Origin: an uncultured Pirellulaceae bacterium | Lineage (GTDB): Bacteria; Planctomycetota; Planctomycetia; Pirellulales; Pirellulaceae | Assembly (NCBI GenBank): GCA_947259675.1 | Contig: CAMYNE010000229.1 | Coordinates: 1-5,101 of the forward strand | Reading direction: 5' to 3' | Length of the DNA stretch: 5,101 nt | In this document: piece after piece, positions 1 through 5,096 of the stretch | Position numbering within the stretch: the first letter of the stretch is position 1 | Layout of the letters: each line of letters begins with the position of its first letter | Position numbers and translations under genes: made by a program | Notes under the pieces: generated by a model | What the model was told of the DNA's origin: nothing | Databases searched by the model: none | The model's input: the letters and a program-made list of their open reading frames with translations, nothing else

Positions 1-10
1 TTGCAGCTGA

Positions 11-1018
11 TTATTCGGACGCATCCAATTTCTTTTTCAATCGCTCAGCGGCTTTTGTTGCTTGCTCAGCGAGTGGCCCGTCTTTTCTTTCCACGACGAT
101 TTCATCAAGCTTTTCGATGGAACGCTTAATCGCACTTTCGGTCGATACAAAATATGATTTTTCGATGAGTTCCACGCCATTCAACAACTCCTGAAACTCT
201 TTGTTTCGTTTGATCCTTTTGCCGATGGCGGCAAAATCTTCGCGCAACGGCATCAATCCTTGATAACGTTCACTAAGCGCGATAAACCCGCGAAGCGATG
301 CAACAAGTTTTGCTTCACTGGCTGGTTCTTCGCTATCCAACACCGCCACGATTTGAGCTAGACTTTCGCGCCCCCGCTCGACCAGTTCCGCCACTGAGGA
401 ATCGAATTGTAAGGCGGGTTGCGCGTACGTGCCAAACTCGCCCGGCGATCCAACTTTGCGGATTTTTTGAATTTGCAAAATCGCTCCCGGAACATCGCCT
501 TTGGCCCGCAGCCGCTGGATGTTTTCACGCGTCTGAATGAGTAACATGATTTCGTTTTCTGTCAGAATTCGTCCACTATGTGTCGCGCACGTTTCCAACA
601 GCTGAAGTAACGCTTCACCGCGCAAAGAAGTCGATTTGGCAAACATCGTTTCACCATCGGCCCTTACCACAATGATCTTTGGAATAGTTTTTCCTTCCGG
701 CGGATGATCTTTGCGAAAGGCCCGATATTCATCGGTGCTGATATCAAGCTTTATCGGGACAAACTGCCCCGAAAATCGATCAAGATCTTGATCTGTATTC
801 AAACGCTTGAGCAATGCAACGCAGGGTGGTCACGTTGATCTGCCAGCCACCGCAAAAATGGGGCGGCCCGTCATTCGCGAAATCTCCTGAACTCGTTCTA
901 ACTCGGAAGGACCTGTTGTTTTTGATTCGTCCTGTGCAACGATGCTGCTTGTCAACAAGCAAAACAAAGCGAAACAGCCCGAACCGAAAACCCATCTCTG
1001 AAAACAAGCTTGCTTCAT
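11..1018 (-). CDS. Exported thioredoxin-like protein with in-frame TGA at the first active-site position (candidate selenoprotein)
   Basis: The frame runs from ATG at 1018 to TAA at 11, 335 residues if the single in-frame TGA (830-832, codon 63) is read through. Residues 1-28 form a signal peptide (basic start, hydrophobic core, cut after IVA), so the protein should act outside the cytoplasm. Residues 39-70 look like the first helix and strand of a thioredoxin fold (TGRPIFAVAG), then T62, TGA63, P64, P65, C66. A QFVPIKLD strand (85-92) and an IPKIIVV segment with the likely cis-proline P113 follow, then ADGE. Residues about 145-335 are helical and charged, of unknown role. The TGA replaces the nucleophilic cysteine of CPPC, so I infer selenocysteine and a thiol/selenol redox function. 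A TTG at 814 could start the second half, but it has no Shine-Dalgarno and would remove half the fold. The gene lies 77 nt after hppD; its own ribosome site is weak (GAG, 6 nt before ATG). If Sec is not inserted, this is a broken gene. Confidence 0.82.
778..793. repeat. 16-bp perfect palindrome inside the thioredoxin-like gene
   Basis: GATCAAGATCTTGATC reads the same on both strands. In the transcript it can form a 6-bp stem with a GAUC loop starting 37 nt after the in-frame UGA. It encodes D-Q-D-L-D in frame. It lies slightly too far downstream for a classic bacterial SECIS loop, but could assist recoding or be chance. Confidence 0.5.
796..822 (-). promoter_or_regulatory. Candidate bacterial SECIS stem-loop downstream of the TGA
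   Basis: Bacterial SECIS elements lie in the coding region just 3' of the UGA, with a short stem and a small loop that usually has a G near its 5' side. Here UCAA-GCGU-UUGA (810 down to 799) can form a 4-bp stem with a G-starting loop beginning 24 nt after the UGA. A C/A mismatch below it is followed by a G-U and a U-A pair. A competing fold pairs GCGUU (822-818) with AGCGU (807-803), including two wobble pairs. Both folds are weak and were drawn by eye; neither was computed. Confidence 0.3.
830..832 (-). other. In-frame TGA, probable selenocysteine codon
   Basis: On the minus strand the codons are ACG-TGA-CCA-CCC-TGC, giving T-stop-P-P-C. The frame of the upstream part (1018 down to 833) and the downstream part (829 down to 11) is identical, so no frameshift is involved. 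TGA is one base away from the cysteine codons TGC and TGT. Other genes in the window end in TGA (stops at 3113-3115 and 3713-3715), so TGA is not reassigned globally. Selenocysteine in a UxxC redox motif is an established pattern in thioredoxin-fold selenoproteins. That it is selenocysteine here is inference. Confidence 0.55.
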
Positions 1019-1045
1019 TTCAATCTCTACTTCAAGCGAATCACA

Positions 1046-1083
1046 GGCCGGAACACTATCTTACTAATTTTCGTGATCCGGCC
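1046..1083 (-). terminator. Hairpin between hppD and the thioredoxin-like gene, possible weak terminator
   Basis: Arms 1046-1056 (GGCCGGAACAC) and 1073-1083 (GTGATCCGGCC) are inverted repeats with one mismatch in 11 and a 16-nt loop. The hairpin begins 12 nt after the hppD stop codon. No run of U follows on the minus strand, so it is not a standard rho-independent terminator. It may attenuate read-through or protect the hppD mRNA end. Confidence 0.35.
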
Positions 1084-1095
1084 CGGTATCGCAAA

Positions 1096-2277
1096 CTACA
1101 AGTTACCGCGACGGTCCTGTTCAAGTTCCAATGACTCGAATAACGCTTTGAAATTACCTTTGCCGAAAGATTCACTTCCCCGACGACAGATGATTTCGAA
1201 GAACAGGGTAGGGCGGTCTTGAAGAGGCTTCGTAAATATCTGCAACAAATAGCCTTTATCATCACGATCGACCAGGACCCGCAGATCTTTGACCTTGTCG
1301 ACATTCTCCTTGATTTCGCCGACTCGATCCCAAACGATGTCATAATACGATTCAGGGATCTCAAGGAAATCGACTCCACGCCTCCGCAGTTGACCCACCG
1401 TATTCAATTCGTCTTTGGTCAACAGCGCCAAATGTTGAATTCCTGGCGTGTTGTTATGCCAGTCAAGATATTCTTCGATTTGACTCTTCCGTTTCCCTTC
1501 CGCCGGTTCGTTGATCGGAATTTTGATCAATTCGCGTCCGGAGTCCATCACCTTGGACATCAAGGCCGAGTACTCGGTGGAAATATCTTTGTCGTCGAAG
1601 TGCTTAAACAGTTTGAAGCCAAGTACGTCTTCGTACCATTTCACCCATGTATCCATTTTCCCCATTTCGACGTTACCGACGCAGTGGTCGACATAAAACA
1701 GGCCAGTTGGGTTCTGGCGGTTGTATTCATTGATCGCCAAATCAGGCGTCAACTCAAACGTTGGCAAAAATGGAATGCCCCGCTGTTTGACCTTCTCAAG
1801 TGAGTATTCGCCGGAACGAGACACAAACGAATGAACGACCCGCCCAAACGATTTGACGCCGGACGAGAGAACAGTGCCGCGTTCGTCGGTCACTTCTTTT
1901 GGCTCGTAAGCGGACTCCGCACCGTTGCGAATCGCTTGTTCGTAAGCTGCGACTGAATCATCAACTGTAAACGCGATATCCTTGATACCGTCGCCGTAAA
2001 GAGCGACTTCCTTTTGAGCCTCGTGATTTTTATCGAGACCGGTTGTCAACAAAAATCGAATATTGCCTTGCGTCAGCAGATAAGTCGCGGCTTCGCGCTG
2101 CCCAGTCGTGAGATCGGATATCTGTTCAATCTCGAATCCGAAAGCCTGGGCGTAAAAGTAAGCGGCCTGCTTCGCGTTGCCGACGTAAAAACGAACATAA
2201 TCCACATCGATCAGGCGCAGCGGATCCTTGACCGCCTGCGCCGAAGTCGCAGATGAGGGTGAACTTGACGTAGTCAT
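1096..2277 (-). CDS. hppD: 4-hydroxyphenylpyruvate dioxygenase (HPPD)
   Basis: This 393-residue protein is a non-heme Fe(II) dioxygenase that converts 4-hydroxyphenylpyruvate to homogentisate in tyrosine breakdown, in the cytoplasm. It has the two vicinal-oxygen-chelate domains of the family: an N-terminal half (about 20-160, starting VDYVRFYVGNAKQAAYFY) and a catalytic half (about 190-365). The three metal ligands are visible: H198 in YVDHCVGNV, H282 in GIQHLAL and E361 in FFEIICRRG. The C-terminal helix carries GKGNFKALFES and ends EQDRRGNL, as in the animal and Bacteroidetes-like class, which is also about this long. The ATG at 2277 has AGGG 7 nt upstream. The first 18 residues are Ser/Ala/Thr-rich and likely a disordered extension. 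No homogentisate dioxygenase or fumarylacetoacetase gene is next to it, so the rest of the pathway lies elsewhere. Residues and length give no sign of damage. Confidence 0.97.
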   Translation of the reverse strand: MTTSSSPSSATSAQAVKDPLRLIDVDYVRFYVGNAKQAAYFYAQAFGFEIEQISDLTTGQREAATYLLTQGNIRFLLTTGLDKNHEAQKEVALYGDGIKDIAFTVDDSVAAYEQAIRNGAESAYEPKEVTDERGTVLSSGVKSFGRVVHSFVSRSGEYSLEKVKQRGIPFLPTFELTPDLAINEYNRQNPTGLFYVDHCVGNVEMGKMDTWVKWYEDVLGFKLFKHFDDKDISTEYSALMSKVMDSGRELIKIPINEPAEGKRKSQIEEYLDWHNNTPGIQHLALLTKDELNTVGQLRRRGVDFLEIPESYYDIVWDRVGEIKENVDKVKDLRVLVDRDDKGYLLQIFTKPLQDRPTLFFEIICRRGSESFGKGNFKALFESLELEQDRRGNL

Positions 2278-2587
2278 ATTTTTACCCTGTTGGGTTGGTA
2301 ATAACTAAAATGGCAGTGGCGGACGAACACGCCAAACGGTTGCCAACTGCCTGATACTTAATCTTAACAGAAAAGGCCTTTTGGTTCAGATCAATAAGCC
2401 TTACCCAAAACACCTTTTTTGACGGAATCAATGAATGCACCCAGATTTGGTTCACACCCCGATTTTGTAGTCGCAAGAAACTCAGCCATTTTACAAGAAT
2501 TGAAGCAGGACACGACAAGTGAACCAGAGGCGAACTCGTCGCCGCGAATCGGATCACGGGGAATTGGCTTCGAGGCGAATTGGCTTC
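2278..2587. other. Noncoding spacer upstream of hppD
   Basis: This is most of a 388-bp gap between the DUF59 gene and hppD, and should contain the hppD promoter and leader. I see no convincing gene: the short frames here lack ribosome sites and recognisable composition. It holds a 12-bp palindrome AAAAGGCCTTTT (2371-2382). A very weak promoter candidate on the minus strand is CTGAAC, 17 nt, TAAGAT, with the palindrome in its spacer. A direct repeat GAATTGGCTTCG occurs at 2561-2572 and 2577-2588, just beside the large inverted repeat. Confidence 0.4.
2371..2382. promoter_or_regulatory. 12-bp palindrome, possible operator of hppD
   Basis: AAAAGGCCTTTT is perfectly self-complementary and lies about 95 nt upstream of the hppD start codon. 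That is a position where a dimeric regulator could act. No regulator family is suggested by the sequence, and a palindrome this short can arise by chance. Confidence 0.2.
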
Positions 2588-2588
2588 G
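2561..2588. repeat. Short direct repeat of 12 bp
   Basis: GAATTGGCTTCG occurs at 2561-2572 and again at 2577-2588 with a 16-bp period. It abuts the left arm of the large inverted repeat, so it may be part of the same dispersed element or mark slippage at its edge. Confidence 0.6.
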
Positions 2589-2652
2589 GGAGGGAGAGGC
2601 TCCTGCCGAGCCGCTACGCTTCCTCACGGTTCGGCAGGCGCCTCGCCCTCCC
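2588..2652. repeat. Dispersed planctomycete inverted repeat (REGEAPAEP-type element)
   Basis: Two 26-bp arms, 2588-2613 and 2627-2652, are inverted copies with three differences, around a 13-nt centre. The arms contain CTGCCGAGCCG and its partner CGGTTCGGCAG. Read on the plus strand the element translates as REGEAPAEPLRFLTVRQAPRPP. From memory this string recurs in many small hypothetical proteins of Rhodopirellula-type genomes, which suggests a dispersed palindromic element and not a gene. It starts 13 nt after the DUF59 stop codon, so the hairpin could also protect or end that mRNA. There is no U-run. Confidence 0.75.
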
Positions 2653-2665
2653 AACTAATCCGTTT

Positions 2666-2989
2666 TTAGAAGATGCCCAATTGATCGCGGGCGTCATCGG
2701 TCATCATATCTTGAGTCCACGGTGGATCCATGACGACTTTGACTTCGACGCCTTCGACGCCTTCCATTTCGCCGGCATATTGTCTTGTTTCGGCAACAAG
2801 TTGTGGACCTGCGGGGCACATCGGGCTGGTCATTGTCATTTCAATGTTGACCGTGTACTTCTCTTCTTCACCTTCTAGTGGCACGACGTCGACGACGTAA
2901 ATCAAACCCAAGTCAACAATGTTGACGAAGAGTTCGGGGTCAATGACTTTCTTAAGGGCCTCACGAACGTGATCTTCGTGCAACGGCAT
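2666..2989 (-). CDS. DUF59/MIP18-family Fe-S assembly protein (SufT-like)
   Basis: This 107-residue protein matches the small DUF59 family (SufT, PaaD-like, MIP18), whose members help deliver or mature Fe-S clusters in the cytoplasm. Features are the N-terminal DPELFVNIVDLGLIY (D17-P18-E19), the strand YTVNIEMTMTS, the conserved cysteine C58 in SPMCPAGP, and the C-terminal DPPWTQDMM. The ATG at 2989 is preferred because AGGA lies 7 nt before it. The TTG two codons earlier (2995) sits too close to that site. Full family length, no damage. The upstream neighbour on the same strand is a Rieske ferredoxin, 123 nt away, and the pair is often seen around SUF operons; sufB, sufC, sufD and sufS are not in this window. 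The exact client is unknown, so I give no gene symbol. Confidence 0.9.
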   Translation of the reverse strand: MPLHEDHVREALKKVIDPELFVNIVDLGLIYVVDVVPLEGEEEKYTVNIEMTMTSPMCPAGPQLVAETRQYAGEMEGVEGVEVKVVMDPPWTQDMMTDDARDQLGIF

Positions 2990-3061
2990 AATCAATTCCT
3001 GTTATCTAAAAGATGGCTCAGTCACTGGTTCAAATGCGTATTTGGAAGCGCTATTCTTCCC

Positions 3062-3088
3062 ATTGTAACCAGATTTTGGAATTGGCAA
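3062..3088 (-). promoter_or_regulatory. Candidate promoter for the DUF59 gene
   Basis: On the minus strand TTGCCA (3088-3083) is followed after 15 nt by TACAAT (3067-3062), in the gap between the Rieske and DUF59 genes and about 70 nt upstream of the start. The -10 match is good, but the spacing is short for a sigma-70 promoter. Planctomycete promoters are not well characterised. Confidence 0.25.
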
Positions 3089-3112
3089 GCCAGATAGTTC
3101 CCGATCGACGAA

Positions 3113-3433
3113 TCAATCGTCAATCAGCTTGACAAAGATATCGCTGCCGTCGATTTTGACCGTGTGTGACAACGTATTCTGAGTCGCCGGCATCGAAAGC
3201 GCGTTCCCATTTCGAATATCGAACCGGGCTCCATGGCGTGGGCATTCGATCTCACATCCGTCAAGTTCCCCGTCACTGAGTGTCCCGCCATCGTGTGTGC
3301 AAACATCGTCAATGCAATAAAACTCTTCGCCGACCCTGAACAAGATCACTAGTCTTTCGTCGATCTCAACTAGTTTCATCGATCCATCTTCGATGTCGTC
3401 CTTTTTGCAGGCTGGATGAAATCCGTCATTCAT
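3113..3433 (-). CDS. Rieske [2Fe-2S] ferredoxin
   Basis: This 106-residue soluble protein is a small Rieske-type ferredoxin, like the ferredoxin components of non-heme-iron oxygenases and the NirD-like group. It carries electrons by a [2Fe-2S] cluster held by two Cys and two His. The ligands are visible: C45-T-H47 and C64-P-R-H67, in VCTHDGG and ECPRHGARFD. The leading part (FHPACKKDDIEDGSMKLVEID) is the usual first strands. I choose the ATG at 3433, which has GGACGG about 5 nt upstream. A GTG at 3475 in the same frame would add 14 unlikely residues without a ribosome site. There is no signal peptide or membrane segment, so it is cytoplasmic. A TACAAT -10-like sequence lies at 3591-3586 on the minus strand, which would place the 3491-3555 palindrome in its leader. 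The DUF59 neighbour suggests a role linked to Fe-S assembly, but the redox partner cannot be told from sequence. Confidence 0.93.
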   Translation of the reverse strand: MNDGFHPACKKDDIEDGSMKLVEIDERLVILFRVGEEFYCIDDVCTHDGGTLSDGELDGCEIECPRHGARFDIRNGNALSMPATQNTLSHTVKIDGSDIFVKLIDD

Positions 3434-3490
3434 AAGTACCGTCCGATTGTTTGTTGTCGCTTCGTAGATAACCACAAGGCCGTTGGTTAG

Positions 3491-3555
3491 TTTAACGCCC
3501 AGCCGCAGGCGCCGGCTTCGAATTGGATTAGCCGGCGCCTGCGGCTAGCGCTAAA
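3491..3555. repeat. Long GC-rich palindromic element with perfect 16-bp arms
   Basis: The arms AGCCGCAGGCGCCGGC (3501-3516) and its exact complement (3531-3546) flank a 14-nt AT-richer centre. Outside them TTTAACGC (3491-3498) and GCGCTAAA (3548-3555) pair with one mismatch, so the whole element is a nested inverted repeat. Its length, symmetry and intergenic position fit a dispersed palindromic (REP/MITE-like) element. I believe similar CCGCAGGCGCCGGC palindromes recur in Rhodopirellula-type genomes, from memory. It lies 58 nt upstream of the Rieske start and would form a strong hairpin in a leader transcript. Confidence 0.8.
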
Positions 3556-3645
3556 CGCAATACCGTTCAAGGAAACAGGAACAGAATTGTATTGCATCGA
3601 ATGAGAAAGAAAAATGCATTGAACCACTTCGCTTGGCAAAAACAG

Positions 3646-3673
3646 AAAGCGACCTGTTTTCACAGGCCGCTTT
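3646..3673 (-). terminator. Terminator-like hairpin after the repeat protein gene
   Basis: Arms 3646-3657 (AAAGCGACCTGT) and 3662-3673 (ACAGGCCGCTTT) pair over 12 positions with one G-U, around a 4-nt loop. On the minus strand the hairpin starts about 40 nt after the TGA of the repeat-protein gene and is followed by CTGTTTTTG, an imperfect T-tract. This fits a rho-independent terminator. Confidence 0.7.
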
Positions 3674-3712
3674 TGGATTGAAACTACATTGAAATCTACG
3701 GACCGAATTGGT

Positions 3713-4834
3713 TCAATTGCCATCGCCGCGATCACCTTGATCGCCAGGTCCCAGGATCGTTCGGCCGCCCACAAATCCATTGGAAATAAAGACGTCGTCA
3801 GGGTTTTTGCTAAGTACGACAAGGTTGCCTTCGATCGAGCCTTCGTGCCCGAAAGTGTTATCGCCTGCACCCAACAGTGTTCCGACACTACCGGCAAGTG
3901 TCGCAGATTCGCCGATGCGAACCGTATCATTGCCAAAACCGGCTCGCATGAACAGGTTGCCGCCAAAGTTACCGTTGACACCAATCTGGTTGTCACCGCT
4001 ACCGGCCAGAATAATTGCCCTGTGACCGATGTTGGCTTGAGAAGTGATTGCAACGGTGTCATTGCCAAGACCAGCCAGTACATTGAATCGGCCTAAAACC
4101 GTGCCGGCCATTTCCAGTGTATTATCGCCATGGCCGAGAACAACGTTAAGCTTTCCGCCCACTGCGGCGTCTTCTCCGATTCCGACGATGTCGTCACCCA
4201 GTCCCGCACGAACAAAAAGACGATTCCTCACTTGCGAATTGCTAAAAAAGGAATTGTCGCCATCGCCAAGTCGAGCGGAAACCACGTTTGCGTGCGTTTC
4301 TGGCCCAAGTCGAATGGTATCGTCTCCATGTCCGGCAAGAACGCGGACTCGATTTGAATCGGCCAGGATGTTGACAGCGTCGTCACCAGCCCGCATCAAC
4401 GCCATCGCCATAAACTCGGTATCCACATCGACGGTGAGCGCGTCAGATCCTGCGCCGCCAAGATAAATTACACGATCAATCGCTTCGTCGCCGCTGATGC
4501 CGAATTGATTATCTCCGTGCCCAAGTCGCACCAACACATTGTCGACCGTTTGATCGTCCAGCCGAATAGCGAGCGAATCATCAGCCGGCGTGTTGGGGCG
4601 GGAATCAATTCCCACCACAATATTTTTGGTGACGTTTTCGAATGTCCCAACGAGTGCGCCGTTATCCGCAACGTCAAAAGTGTGCTCGCCGGTCGCTACG
4701 ATTTGAACAGGGCCGTCCGCATCTCCGTGAACAAACAGGCTCCCCGCATTGCTTACCGCCGCAGAAACCGTCAAACAAATGCGCTCCTCAAACTTCTGGA
4801 ATTCAAATTGTGATTTCTTGTACCGTTTCCTCAT
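3713..4834 (-). CDS. Exported repeat protein, probable beta-solenoid (GxGDN/GxGxDT repeats)
   Basis: This 373-residue protein is of unknown function. The start at 4834 (MRKRYKKSQ) has GGGGA 6 nt upstream; an in-frame upstream start at 4891 would add 19 residues without support. The N-terminus is basic, then FEFQKFEERICLTVSAA. This resembles the short lead sequence ending in LExRxLLA-type residues that many large planctomycete secreted proteins carry, so export is inferred; no classical signal peptide is clear. From about residue 100 to 355 there are roughly twelve units of about 21 residues. They alternate between LGHGDNxF-like and LAGLGNDTVxI-like forms, making units of about 42-44. Asp/Asn/Gly-rich turns recall Ca-binding RTX repeats, but the tight nonapeptide tandem GGxGxDxUx is absent. 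The last unit (LSKNPDDVFI) is degenerate, and the tail is GPGDQGDRGDGN. A terminator-like hairpin follows. A structural or adhesive surface role is possible. Confidence 0.85.
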   Translation of the reverse strand: MRKRYKKSQFEFQKFEERICLTVSAAVSNAGSLFVHGDADGPVQIVATGEHTFDVADNGALVGTFENVTKNIVVGIDSRPNTPADDSLAIRLDDQTVDNVLVRLGHGDNQFGISGDEAIDRVIYLGGAGSDALTVDVDTEFMAMALMRAGDDAVNILADSNRVRVLAGHGDDTIRLGPETHANVVSARLGDGDNSFFSNSQVRNRLFVRAGLGDDIVGIGEDAAVGGKLNVVLGHGDNTLEMAGTVLGRFNVLAGLGNDTVAITSQANIGHRAIILAGSGDNQIGVNGNFGGNLFMRAGFGNDTVRIGESATLAGSVGTLLGAGDNTFGHEGSIEGNLVVLSKNPDDVFISNGFVGGRTILGPGDQGDRGDGN

Positions 4835-4860
4835 GTCTCTTCCCCTTTTGCATCGGACAC

Positions 4861-4879
4861 AAACCGAAAACTGCGGTTT
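4861..4879 (-). promoter_or_regulatory. Small hairpin in the leader of the repeat-protein gene
   Basis: AAACCG (4861-4866) and CGGTTT (4874-4879) are exact inverted repeats with a 7-nt loop, 26 nt upstream of the chosen ATG. It could influence translation or stability of the leader. I found no convincing promoter in the 4880-5030 stretch. Confidence 0.3.
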
Positions 4880-5037
4880 TGCCCAAACCAAGTAAAGTAA
4901 TTGGCAGGTGATTCATGCGATATTTTGGGACACGAGAAAAAGACCGCCTGAGGACGAAAAAATCTGATTCTTGGCGCAGGAATAGAGGAAATCACGGATG
5001 AGTGCAACTCGCTTATCTCTATAGAATTGGCAAGAAA

Positions 5038-5058
5038 CCCCCGCGTTCACGCGGCGGG
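5038..5058 (-). terminator. GC-rich hairpin, possible terminator of a gene beyond the window
   Basis: CCC-CCGCG (5038-5045), loop TTCA, then CGCGG, a bulged C and GGG (5050-5058) form an 8-bp stem. On the minus strand it is followed by TTTCTTG, a short T-rich stretch. This would suit termination of a minus-strand gene lying right of 5101. It could equally be a dispersed palindrome. No gene is visible between it and the window end. Confidence 0.45.
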
Positions 5059-5080
5059 AGGTTCATCTTCGACCTACGTA

Positions 5081-5096
5081 GCTAACAAGCATTAGC
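5081..5096. repeat. Short inverted repeat near the window edge
   Basis: GCTAA (5081-5085) and TTAGC (5092-5096) pair around a 6-nt loop, next to an 8-bp palindrome CTACGTAG overlapping its left end. It is too short to assign a function. Confidence 0.3.

Noticed and set aside
11..814. Separate 267-residue gene starting at TTG 814
   Set aside because: No ribosome site precedes the TTG, and it would begin just after the active-site motif, losing the signal peptide and half of the thioredoxin fold that lie in the same frame upstream.
830..832. TGA read as tryptophan by a reassigned code
   Set aside because: Other genes here use TGA as their stop codon (3113-3115, 3713-3715), and Trp at the first position of a redox CxxC motif makes no chemical sense.
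815..850. Programmed frameshift around the TGA
   Set aside because: Both parts of the gene are in the same frame, so a shift is not needed; read-through or recoding of one codon is sufficient.
1219..1803. 194-residue plus-strand frame
   Set aside because: It is antisense to the well-supported HPPD gene and has no recognisable features.
2391..2658. Small frames on both strands reading GSAGASPS or REGEAPAEP
   Set aside because: They are translations of the dispersed inverted repeat, not genes; no ribosome site supports them.
2588..3555. CRISPR array
   Set aside because: The two palindromic elements differ in sequence and occur once each; there are no regularly spaced repeats.
3487..4083. 198-residue minus-strand frame ending in the palindrome
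   Set aside because: It overlaps the repeat protein in another frame, crosses its terminator and ends inside the palindromic element, so it is an artefact.
3689..4466. Several plus-strand frames, including one rich in Ser, Pro and Ala
   Set aside because: They are the complement of the Gly/Asp repeat gene; repetitive coding sequence gives long open antisense frames.
3713..4834. RTX toxin
   Set aside because: Gly/Asp-rich turns are present, but the tandem nonapeptide pattern, a toxin domain and the type I secretion genes are not visible.
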